Position numbers and translations under genes: made by a program. Positions 42,816-50,445 of a DNA stretch of 54,830 nucleotides are shown one piece after another (position 1 is the stretch's first letter; every line of letters starts with the position of its first letter). Source of the DNA: a bacterium BMS3Bbin14 (GTDB lineage: Bacteria; Desulfobacterota; Desulfobulbia; Desulfobulbales; Desulfobulbaceae); assembly GCA_002897615.1 (NCBI GenBank), contig BDTX01000014.1, forward strand, positions 1 to 54,830. Direction: 5' to 3'. The notes below the pieces were generated by a model. That model did not search any database and was not told where the DNA came from. It saw only the letters and a program-made list of their open reading frames with translations.

Positions 42816-45023
42816 ATGACAAAAAAACGCACTCCCCGCCGTCATTCCGGACAGTCCCGGACTAGACGGCACCGAAAATCAACGTCGGAATATGGCCAAA
42901 CGCAAAACCTCCTCGTTGACAGGATTCTCGGATTCCTGGCCGGCAGGCCGGAACCGGCGTCCCCGGCCATGATCCTGGCCGGGCTTGATCTGTCCGACCA
43001 GGATAAAAAAAGGGTCACGGAAATCCTGGCAGACCTGGAAAGGACCGGCAAGGTAACCAGGCAGCATAAAAAATACCTGCTTGCCGACGGCGGGGGGCTG
43101 ATTCAGGCCACCCTTGACCTGACCGGCAAGGGGTTCGGTTTCGCCCTTGTTGAAGGGGCGGACAAAAAGGACAAGGACCCCTTTATCGCCCCGTCTCATT
43201 TAAACGGGGCCAGCCACGGCGACCGGATACTGATCCGCCTGATCGGCACCGGCAGAGGGCGGCCCGAAGCCCGGGTCGTCAAGATCATCAAACGGGGCAT
43301 CTCCAGGTTGTGCGGCATCTACACGGCCGGCGGCAAAACCGGCTACGTAACGCCGGACAATGAGCGGCTGCCGTATACCGTCCACGTTCGCAGGGACAAC
43401 AGCCTGGGTGCCCGCGACAACACGGCGGTCCTGCTGGAGATCATTGATTATGGCAGCGCCAACCGGCCCCCGGAAGGCAAAATCATCGAGATCCTGGGCG
43501 ACCCGTTCTCCGTGGCGGTCCAGCTCCGGATGACCCTCGAACAGTTTGAGCTGCCCCGGAGCTTTCCGGAGGATGTCGAGCAGGAAGTCCGCCGACTTCG
43601 TCCCCTGGTTAAGTGCGATCCGGAGCGGACCGACCTGCGCCACATCCCGCATGTCACCATTGACGGAGAAACGGCCAAGGATTTTGACGATGCCATTGCC
43701 GTCGAGCAGACCAAAACGGGATTCCGTCTCCATGTCTCCATCGCCGATGTCAGCCACTATGTCAGGACAGGCTCAGCCATCGATATCGAGGCCTACCGGC
43801 GCGGCACCAGCACCTATCTGCCCGACCTGGTCATCCCCATGCTGCCGGAGCGTCTATCAAATGATCTCTGCAGCCTGGTGCCGGACCAGGATCGGCCCGC
43901 CTTTACCGCGATCCTGGAATTCGACAAGAAGGGACACCGCACCGGCCAGCGGTACTGCAAAAGCATGATCAGGAGCCACCGGCGCTTTACCTATACCGCC
44001 GTGCGGCAAATCCTCTATGACCGTGATCCGGACATGCAGGAGAGCCACCGTGACCTGCTGCCCATGCTGGAGGCCGCGGGAAAACTGGCGCAGCAGTTGC
44101 AGCAGCGCCGCCGGCAACGCGGTTCCATCGGTTTCAACATTCCGGAAGCGGAAATACGACTGCAAGGCGACAAAATCGATACCATTGCCCGGGCGGAACG
44201 AAACCAGGCCCATCAACTCATTGAGGAGTGCATGCTCGCTGCCAATGAGGCCGTGGCGGAGACGCTGGCCAACGCGAATCAAGACGTACTCTATCGCATC
44301 CATGAACGGCCCGACCCGGCCAAGGTCGACCTCTTTACCGAGGCGGCAGCCGTCATGGGCCTGCAACTGCCGAAGACTGAAATCTCCCCGGCCTGGTTTG
44401 CCCGGGTGATTGAAGAGGCCGACGGATCACCGGTCCAATACGTGGTCAACAACCTCATGCTGCGCACCATGCAACAGGCCCGCTACTCACCGGAAAACCT
44501 GGGGCATTTCGGTCTGGCCGCGGAATACTACCTCCACTTCACCTCGCCGATCCGCCGTTATCCTGACCTGGTGGCACACCGGGTCTTGCTGAATTTCCTG
44601 GCCAAGGCCGACAAAAATACCAAAAAGACGCCGGTTCTGCCCGGCAAGACCGTCCTGCCGGATGCGGCCCTGCATCTGTCAACGCGCGAACGGCTGGCGA
44701 TCGGCGTTGAAAGAAACGCCCGAGCCCGGCTCGGCGCTCTCTTCCTCAAGGACCGGATCGGCGAAGAATTCGAGGCCATTATTTCCGGAGTCACCTCTTT
44801 CGGGCTGTTTGTCGAACTCCTTGAGACCTTTATCAGCGGTGCCGTGCCGGTCCAGGAGATGCGCGATGACTACTATGTCCACGACGCCCGGGGCCATGGG
44901 CTCGTCGGCGAGCACACCGGCAAAACCCACCGGATGGGCGACCTGGTGCAGGTCCGGCTGGATCGGGTTGACATGCTTGCCAAGCGGCTTACTTTCTCCC
45001 TGGTTGAGAATCAAAATCATTAA
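42816..45023 (+). CDS. rnr: Ribonuclease R
   Basis: A 735-residue 3'-5' exoribonuclease of the RNB family. A basic N-terminus (MTKKRTPRRHSGQSRTRRHR) is followed by cold-shock/OB domains, the catalytic RNB core with TIDGETAKDFDDAIAV, NDLCSLVPDQDRPAF and AAEYYLHFTSPIRRYPDLVAHR, and a C-terminal S1 domain (FEAIISGVTSFGLFVELLET). It degrades structured RNA and helps in RNA quality control. I chose ATG 42816; an earlier ATG would add residues outside the family. Confidence 0.95.
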   Translation: MTKKRTPRRHSGQSRTRRHRKSTSEYGQTQNLLVDRILGFLAGRPEPASPAMILAGLDLSDQDKKRVTEILADLERTGKVTRQHKKYLLADGGGLIQATLDLTGKGFGFALVEGADKKDKDPFIAPSHLNGASHGDRILIRLIGTGRGRPEARVVKIIKRGISRLCGIYTAGGKTGYVTPDNERLPYTVHVRRDNSLGARDNTAVLLEIIDYGSANRPPEGKIIEILGDPFSVAVQLRMTLEQFELPRSFPEDVEQEVRRLRPLVKCDPERTDLRHIPHVTIDGETAKDFDDAIAVEQTKTGFRLHVSIADVSHYVRTGSAIDIEAYRRGTSTYLPDLVIPMLPERLSNDLCSLVPDQDRPAFTAILEFDKKGHRTGQRYCKSMIRSHRRFTYTAVRQILYDRDPDMQESHRDLLPMLEAAGKLAQQLQQRRRQRGSIGFNIPEAEIRLQGDKIDTIARAERNQAHQLIEECMLAANEAVAETLANANQDVLYRIHERPDPAKVDLFTEAAAVMGLQLPKTEISPAWFARVIEEADGSPVQYVVNNLMLRTMQQARYSPENLGHFGLAAEYYLHFTSPIRRYPDLVAHRVLLNFLAKADKNTKKTPVLPGKTVLPDAALHLSTRERLAIGVERNARARLGALFLKDRIGEEFEAIISGVTSFGLFVELLETFISGAVPVQEMRDDYYVHDARGHGLVGEHTGKTHRMGDLVQVRLDRVDMLAKRLTFSLVENQNH

Positions 45024-45150
45024 GTGTATACCAAACTCAGCTTGACGAGCCGGCTCGGCAGCCAATTCCGGCCGCACACGCAATAACTGCTTGATTCCGA
45101 ACGAAATCCTCGTTTCCGAACAAATATAATTTAACCATGAACAACGCCTC

Positions 45151-45939
45151 ATGACTCTTGCTGCAACCGAGTCCCCCGTCATCAGCCTGGAACATGTGGA
45201 TTTTTCTTACAATTCCGAGCCGGTCCTGGAAGACGTGAACCTGACCATTCACAACCGGGAGATGATTGGCATTATCGGCCCCAACGGCGGCGGCAAAACC
45301 ACCCTGTTACGTCTCATCCTCGGGCTTCTGGAACCTGACCGGGGCCGGGTCCGCGTTTTCGGCAAACCGCCCCGCCAGGTATCGAACCGGCTCGGCTATG
45401 TCCCCCAGCACATGCAGTTTGATCCCCAGTTTCCCATCTCGGTCCTTGATGTCGTGCTCATGGGGCTGGCAGGACGGGCGGGCTTCGGACCCTTTCCCAG
45501 GAAACTGCTTCGGGCGGCGGAAAACGCCCTGGCCGGGGTTGACCTGGCTGACTTCAGAAACAAGAGTTTTGCGGAATTATCCGGGGGCCAACGCCAGAGG
45601 GTGCTCATCGCCCGCGCCCTGGCCACCTCTCCGGACATGCTTCTCTTTGATGAACCGACTGCCAATGTCGACAGCTCGGCCGGTGAAAAGCTTTACAAAA
45701 TCCTCGACCAGCTCAACAAAAAAATGACCATTCTCGTTGCCTCCCACGATATCGGCTTTGTCAATCGCCACATCACCAGCGTGGTCTGCGTCAACCACCA
45801 GGTCAACGTTCACCCGACAAGCGCCCTTGACGGACGGAATATTACAGACTTATACGGCAACGACATGGCGCTCATCCGTCACGATCACCGCTGCTCCCAA
45901 GAGGGTCATTCGGAGGGTCATTCGTGTTCGAATTCCTGA
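45151..45939 (+). CDS. znuC: Zinc (or manganese) ABC transporter ATPase
   Basis: A 262-residue ABC ATPase. Walker A is GIIGPNGGGKTT, signature AELSGGQRQRVLIARAL, Walker B LLFDEPTANVD, and LVASHDIGFV the H-loop. The C-terminus is His/Cys-rich (HDHRCSQEGHSEGHSCSNS), fitting a metal-related system. It overlaps znuB by 16 bases. No binding-protein gene (znuA) is found next to it, so the receptor is encoded elsewhere or lost. Zinc versus manganese is not fixed by sequence. Confidence 0.92.
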   Translation: MTLAATESPVISLEHVDFSYNSEPVLEDVNLTIHNREMIGIIGPNGGGKTTLLRLILGLLEPDRGRVRVFGKPPRQVSNRLGYVPQHMQFDPQFPISVLDVVLMGLAGRAGFGPFPRKLLRAAENALAGVDLADFRNKSFAELSGGQRQRVLIARALATSPDMLLFDEPTANVDSSAGEKLYKILDQLNKKMTILVASHDIGFVNRHITSVVCVNHQVNVHPTSALDGRNITDLYGNDMALIRHDHRCSQEGHSEGHSCSNS

Positions 45940-46775
45940 CCGATCTCCAGCAGTTCAGTTTTCTGCAATATGCCTTGCTGGCCGGCATCATGGCCTCCAT
46001 TGCCTGCGGTATCATCGGCAGCTATGTCACGGTCCGGAGGACCACCTATATTGCCGGGGCCATCGCCCATTGCACCCTGGGCGGCATGGGCCTGGCCGAT
46101 TACCTGAACAAGGAACAGGGGCTGACCTTCCTGACGCCGCTCATGGGGGCGGTCGTCGCCGCCCTCCTGGCCGCCCTTTTCATCGCCTATATGCAGCACC
46201 GCTCCACCATGCGCCAGGATACCGTCTTAAGCGCGGTCTGGGCGACCGGCATGGCGATCGGCATCATCTTCATCAGTAAAACGCCCGGTTACAGCGAAGA
46301 CCTGATGAGTTATCTCTTTGGCGACATTCTGATGGTTTCACCGGTGGACATCCTGCTGATGGGCCTGCTTGACCTGGTACTGCTCGTGTCATTATTTCTC
46401 TTTTATCATCGACTGGTCGCCATCAGTTTCGACGAAGAATTCGCCCGGATTTCAGGCATTCATGTCGGACTTTTCAACACCCTGTTTCTGTGTCTGGTCG
46501 CCCTGACCGTCGTTTTGCTGGTCCAGGTTGTCGGTATTATCCTGGTTGTCGCCCTGCTGGCCCTGCCCGCTGCCGCCGCCGGACGGCTGACCACCCGGCT
46601 GCCGGCCATGATGCTGGTGGCCACCCTGCTCTGCATGGCCAGTACCGCCGGCGGCCTGGCCCTCAGCTACAAGCCTGATCTGCCGACCGGCGCCACGATC
46701 ATTCTCGTTGCCGGCGCCATCTATCTCGCCAGCGGTTTATTCGCAAAAGTTATTCATAAACTATCGACTTCGTAG
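45924..46775 (+). CDS. znuB: Zinc (or manganese) ABC transporter permease
   Basis: A 283-residue membrane protein of the ABC-3 (ZnuB/MntB) family with about eight membrane segments. Family segments are ALLAGIMASIACGIIGSYVT, GAIAHCTLGGMGLADYL and QVVGIILVVALLALPAAAAG. It forms the channel with the ATPase encoded just upstream. A MITE begins 20 bases after its stop. Confidence 0.93.
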   Translation: MFEFLTDLQQFSFLQYALLAGIMASIACGIIGSYVTVRRTTYIAGAIAHCTLGGMGLADYLNKEQGLTFLTPLMGAVVAALLAALFIAYMQHRSTMRQDTVLSAVWATGMAIGIIFISKTPGYSEDLMSYLFGDILMVSPVDILLMGLLDLVLLVSLFLFYHRLVAISFDEEFARISGIHVGLFNTLFLCLVALTVVLLVQVVGIILVVALLALPAAAAGRLTTRLPAMMLVATLLCMASTAGGLALSYKPDLPTGATIILVAGAIYLASGLFAKVIHKLSTS

Positions 46776-46794
46776 TATCCGGCGGCACCATCTT

Positions 46795-46915
46795 CCTGAA
46801 TCCGTGATGACTTGAGATGACATTCCATGCAATACTGAGAATTTATTGAGTTATTTTCAAATAAACGCATTTCCCGCTCTCTACCGCGCCGTTCTCGAAC
46901 GCTCACGGATTCAGG
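46795..46915 (+). mobile_element. MITE copy 6, internally deleted
   Basis: A 121-bp copy: end A (CCTGAATCCGTGATGACTTG) through CTACCGCGCC, then directly GTTCTCGAACGCTCACGGAT and TCAGG. About 98 bases of the middle are missing between short CACCG-like repeats. Flanks ATCTT and TTCTT agree at four of five. Both ends are intact, so the copy could still be recognised by a transposase. Confidence 0.85.
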
Positions 46916-46958
46916 TTCTTTCCCTTGACGAACCAGGCTATTTTAAATAATGTGCCTT

Positions 46959-46980
46959 AGGGTCTGCGCAAAAAAAATAC
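46959..46980 (+). repeat. Second repeat family, degenerate left end
   Basis: AGGGTCTGCGCAAAAAAAAT resembles the end of the element at 28428 (AGGGTTCGCGCAAAAATAAC). The sequence to its right (to 47087) contains only the leader of the next gene. Homology is short, so the assignment is tentative. Confidence 0.4.
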
Positions 46981-47087
46981 CGGGGCTCCGCCTGCGCCGA
47001 GAGCGCGGTGGCCAAAACGGCTCACTGCGAGAAAACGATCTCACTTTTTTCAGCCCTATCCGGATTCTTTGTTGAGAGAGGTATATT

Positions 47088-47603
47088 ATGGAAAACACAA
47101 GCTGGTACATGAATATTCTGTCAAGCCCCTTTATCCGGGGGCTGGTGGTCGGATTGGCGATCTGTCTCTTTTTCTGGATTCGTTCGCTGTTCAGAATCCG
47201 GGAGCTGTCGAACAATGTCAAAAAGCTGCGTGAACATCTGCACACCAAGCTTGAAATCGACTCGGCGGAAAACGAGCGGCGCAAGCAGGAACTGGAAAAA
47301 ATCAAACAGGAGCGTGACAACCTGCGCAACATGGTGCAGGTCCTCAACCAGAAACCGGGACGGCAGGAAATCCGGCAGTCGAATGTTTACCAGGCCGCCC
47401 TCGACATTATGTTTGAAAAAGTGCCCGGTTTCGCCCCGGCCTGGCAGATAACGTTAAAGGAAGCGGAAGAAGAGATGAAAAACGCCGAGCGGGGAATTAT
47501 CCCGTTTTTCAAACGCCTGAAGACCTCCCCTGGCACGAGCAGCGGAGAATTCGAAAAGGGCCGGCAAAAAGCGCTTGAAATGCAGGAATCGGCCGCCAAC
47601 TGA
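47088..47603 (+). CDS. Membrane-anchored coiled-coil protein, unknown function
   Basis: A 171-residue protein with one membrane helix near the N-terminus (about 15-34, FIRGLVVGLAICLFFWIRSL), then a coiled coil (about 36-90, rich in Glu/Lys/Arg) and a soluble C-terminus (YQAALDIMFEKVPGFAPAWQ). No catalytic motif is visible. It precedes trmJ by 32 bases. Confidence 0.78.
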   Translation: MENTSWYMNILSSPFIRGLVVGLAICLFFWIRSLFRIRELSNNVKKLREHLHTKLEIDSAENERRKQELEKIKQERDNLRNMVQVLNQKPGRQEIRQSNVYQAALDIMFEKVPGFAPAWQITLKEAEEEMKNAERGIIPFFKRLKTSPGTSSGEFEKGRQKALEMQESAAN

Positions 47604-47635
47604 CCGATCCTTTTATCCTTTCATAGATTAAAATC

Positions 47636-48409
47636 ATGGTTGCTGAAAGCGGGCGACCCGGGCTGCTGGACCTCTCGGCAATCATCCTGGTCGGCCCCCG
47701 CTACCCGGAGAATATCGGCGCCGCGGCCCGGATCGCCCTCAACTTCGGGATCGCCAGGCTCATCGTTGTTGCGGAACAAAAGCCGGACCAGGAACGGATG
47801 CTGAAGATGGCGACCCACCAGGCGGCCCGTCTCATTCACGAAATGGAACTGCACCGGCACACGGGTGACGCCGTCGCGCCCTTTCATTTCGTGGTGGGCA
47901 CGACCGCCCGCCGGGGGCGGCGCCGTACTCTCGAACAGACCCCCAGGGAGGTCATGGGCAAAGTGGCCGCCCTGCCCGCCGGCCAGCGCATCGCCCTCAT
48001 GTTCGGCCCGGAGAACACCGGACTGACCAACCAGGATCTGGATTATTGCCAGCTCTCATCCACCATTCCAACCGCTGACTTCTCATCACTCAACCTGGCC
48101 CAGGCCGTGGCCATCCACTGTTACGAGCTGGCCATGGCGGTCAACTCCACCCCGACCGCCCCCCTGCCGCAGTCCGACTATGCCAACTCCTATGAACTCG
48201 AAGGCATGTACGCCCATATCGAGCAAATTCTGACTACGACTACTTATCTCGGCGATTATAATCGGACACTCTGGATGCGTAATATCCGGCAGTTTCTAAG
48301 CCGGGTGAGAATCAAGAAAAAAGAGGCCTGCATGATCCGCGGCATCTGCCGGAAACTACTCTGGCATGGCCAGGAGTCTGAAAAACGGGGGGCGGGACCG
48401 GAGGGCTGA
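47636..48409 (+). CDS. trmJ: tRNA/rRNA methyltransferase of the TrmJ/SpoU family
   Basis: A 257-residue SPOUT-class RNA 2'-O-methyltransferase. Motif 1 is VGPRYPENIGAAARIALNFG, motif 2 ALMFGPENTGLTNQDL and motif 3 IPTADFSSLNLAQAVAIHCY. In enterics TrmJ methylates position 32 of tRNAs; that substrate is likely but not shown. A C-terminal helical extension follows the fold. A MITE end abuts its stop. Confidence 0.9.
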   Translation: MVAESGRPGLLDLSAIILVGPRYPENIGAAARIALNFGIARLIVVAEQKPDQERMLKMATHQAARLIHEMELHRHTGDAVAPFHFVVGTTARRGRRRTLEQTPREVMGKVAALPAGQRIALMFGPENTGLTNQDLDYCQLSSTIPTADFSSLNLAQAVAIHCYELAMAVNSTPTAPLPQSDYANSYELEGMYAHIEQILTTTTYLGDYNRTLWMRNIRQFLSRVRIKKKEACMIRGICRKLLWHGQESEKRGAGPEG

Positions 48410-48428
48410 AGAACGCTCACGGATCCAG
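48409..48428 (+). mobile_element. MITE fragment, terminal 20 bases of end B
   Basis: AAGAACGCTCACGGATCCAGG matches the last 20 bases of + oriented copies (GAACGCTCACGGATCCAG). It begins at the trmJ stop. Nothing else of the element remains. Confidence 0.6.
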
Positions 48429-48447
48429 GTAACGGACAACGATCAGA

Positions 48448-49089
48448 TCAAAGCCCTTCGAGCGGACACTGCCCGCAGCGGGGTTTTGATTTTTTACAGT
48501 ATTCCTTGCCGGCCCGCACCAGCAGGGCGTGATATTCGTTAAACAGGGCTGCGTCTTCCGCGAGATTGTCAATGAAGAGTTCCTGGATCTCATAATAGCC
48601 GTACTCTTCATCAATGATATTATGCCGGCCGAGGATGCGGTGAGTGTAGGCGTCTACCACAAACACCGGCTGACCGGCGGCATAAAGAACGATGGAGTCG
48701 GCCGTTTCCGGACCGATGCCTTTCACCGACAGCAGCTCTTGCCGCAGGGTCGGCGGGGATTGAGCAAAAAAATAATCCAGGTCGCCGTCATAGTTATGAT
48801 TGATAAACTGTAACAGGTTGCGCAAGCGGCCGGCCTTGATATTATAATAACCGGCCGGCCGGATGTATTCGGCCAATAAATCGGCAGGCAGAGCGGACAT
48901 TGCCTCCAGGGACAACACCCCGGCGCCTTTAAGGTTATCGATGGCCTTTTCGACATTCTGCCAGCTGGTATTCTGGGTCAGCACCGCCCCGACCATCACC
49001 TCGAAAGGCGTGTCCCCGGGCCACCAGTGCTGCGGCCCGAAATGGTCATGGAGACGCTGATAAACTTCAAGTAACTGTTCGGTAATCAC
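48448..49089 (-). CDS. Endonuclease III-like DNA glycosylase without the lyase lysine
   Basis: A 213-residue helix-hairpin-helix base-excision glycosylase. The HhH motif is LLSVKGIGPETADSIVLYAA, the catalytic Asp is in FVVDAYTHRILG, and the early region has PFEVMVGAVLTQNTSWQNVE. The lysine that makes Nth a lyase (GVGRKTA) is Glu here (GIGPETA), so it is probably a monofunctional glycosylase like MagIII. The cluster motif CKKSKPRCGQCPLEGL has three cysteines in the Nth spacing, and a TGA stands where the fourth is expected. Confidence 0.9.
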   Translation of the reverse strand: MITEQLLEVYQRLHDHFGPQHWWPGDTPFEVMVGAVLTQNTSWQNVEKAIDNLKGAGVLSLEAMSALPADLLAEYIRPAGYYNIKAGRLRNLLQFINHNYDGDLDYFFAQSPPTLRQELLSVKGIGPETADSIVLYAAGQPVFVVDAYTHRILGRHNIIDEEYGYYEIQELFIDNLAEDAALFNEYHALLVRAGKEYCKKSKPRCGQCPLEGL

Positions 49090-49171
49090 ATAACACCTGT
49101 CTGTATCGTTTCGCCGGTCATGGCATGGCTATCCCGGCCCGTGGCGGGATAGAGGTTCCTCTTGTTTTCAG

Positions 49172-49390
49172 CCTGAATCCGTGACGGCTCGAGGTAACAT
49201 TCCAGGCAACATGTGGAATTTATTGCATTATCTACGAATAAATGCATTTTATACTTTTCACCGCGCCGCCCTCCGGGACGCCCGATAACGGCGCAGCTGC
49301 TGTGTTGGCAACTCGTTGATATCACACCAGGATAATCAACATCGTTGCCGCCTTGCATCTGCACCGTTCTCGAACGTTCACGGATTCAGG
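49172..49390 (+). mobile_element. MITE copy 7, full length
   Basis: A 219-bp + oriented copy from CCTGAATCCGTGACGGCTCG to CGAACGTTCACGGATTCAGG. Flanks TTCAG on both sides show a 5-bp target duplication. It lies 82 bases upstream of the Nth-like gene start and 53 bases before the next copy. Confidence 0.92.
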
Positions 49391-49443
49391 TTCAGACGAA
49401 CATAAGATAGAGAGCTTACTGGTCCTGAGCAACATTTTTTTAA

Positions 49444-49663
49444 CCTGAAACCGTGACGGCTTGAGGTAACATTTCAGACAAACTATGGAATTTGTTGCAT
49501 TATTTAACAAATAAATGTATTTTATACTCTGCACTGCGCCGCCCTCCGGTCCGCCCGAGAACAGCGCCTCTGCTGCGTTGACAACCAGTTGATATCACAC
49601 CAGGATAATCAACATCGTTGCCGCTTTGCATCTGCACCGTTCTCGAACGCTCACAGATTCAGG
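49444..49663 (+). mobile_element. MITE copy 8, full length
   Basis: A 220-bp + oriented copy from CCTGAAACCGTGACGGCTTG to GAACGCTCACAGATTCAGG. Flanks TTTAA on both sides show a 5-bp target duplication. It is somewhat diverged in the middle (for example GCGCCTCTGCTGCG). It forms a near-tandem pair with copy 7. The 223 bases after it (49664-49886) are the leader of the selenoprotein gene. Confidence 0.92.
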
Positions 49664-49886
49664 TTTAAATAAAATCGGCTAATTTTTCCATAACAATGCC
49701 GGTGAAACACCGTTACCACGGTAAAAAAACCCTTTACGGATACCCAGGAACGACAGAATTTCATTTCCGGCATTGACTTCTTGGCCAAACTACCTTAATT
49801 TTACGCTATTAGGATTGAATATCATTCCATTGAACTTATGAATTTAACACATTCACTTTTTTTTATTTTTTTTCGGAGGAGGTTCC

Positions 49887-50228
49887 ATGTTTGAAGTAAC
49901 TGATTCGGCAATAACTAATCTGAAGACATACCTGTCGCAGAATAATATTAATTCTGCGGTGCGTATTGCCCTGATGCAGGGCGGATGATCAGGCCCCTCT
50001 CTGGGTCTGGCTCTGGATGAGTCAAAGGAAAACGACAAGGTATTTGAAGAAAACGACTTGACCTTTCTGATCGAGCAAGGACTGCTTTCTACCTGCGGCA
50101 GCATCAAGCTCGACTTTATCGAATCCGGATATCGTTCCGGTTTCTCAATCACCGCCGCCAATCCGGTCAGCAGCAGCGGCGGCGGGTGCAGTTCAGGGTC
50201 CTGCAGCACAGGTTCCTGCGGCGGCTGA
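49887..50228 (+). CDS. HesB/IscA-like selenoprotein (in-frame UGA = Sec34)
   Basis: A 113-residue protein read through TGA 49986-49988. The frame starts MFEVTDSAITNLKTYLSQNN with a strong GGAGGAGG site, and continues after the UGA as SGPSLGLALDESKENDKVFE to a Gly/Ser/Cys tail (GGGCSSGSCSTGSCGG). The paralogue at 12469-12810 has the same length and the same tail type, and its Cys33 (NSCSGSS) aligns with the UGA (GG-UGA-SGPS). HesB-like selenoproteins are known in Desulfobacterota. The protein probably handles iron-sulfur or redox chemistry at the Sec/Cys site. An intrinsic terminator follows. If the UGA were a true stop, only 33 residues would be made. Confidence 0.88.
49986..50009 (+). promoter_or_regulatory. 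UGA codon and candidate bacterial SECIS hairpin
   Basis: Directly after the UGA, CAGGCCC (49990-49996) pairs with GGGTCTG (50003-50009) in a seven-pair stem, one a G-U pair, with the loop CTCTCT. Position fits a bacterial SECIS element. The usual guanine-rich apical loop is not obvious, so the active fold may differ. Confidence 0.5.
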
Positions 50229-50256
50229 GTATTTCTCAAAAATCCATGAATAACGT

Positions 50257-50290
50257 TAAAAGCCCCTGTCTCACGACAGGGGCTTTTTTG
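50257..50290 (+). terminator. Intrinsic terminator after the selenoprotein gene
   Basis: AAAAGCCCCTGTC pairs with GACAGGGGCTTTT around TCAC and is followed by T residues. It starts about 30 bases after the selenoprotein stop and isolates it from clpB. Confidence 0.92.
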
Positions 50291-50445
50291 TTGCCGTCAG
50301 CCCCCCATGGCGGGCGCGACAATTTCCAAATCGTTATCTTGACACCTCTCCGAAACATCCTTACTTTCTCTCGTGAACAAACGCACTTAACACTATAGAT
50401 TCGGTTCCAGCCAAACCTTTTAAACAGGAAGGGAGGAAATAAAAC

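Noticed and set aside
49986..49988. The UGA as a simple frameshift or pseudogene mark
   Set aside because: The frame is otherwise open and family-like on both sides, has a strong ribosome site and a terminator, and the paralogue has Cys at the aligned place.
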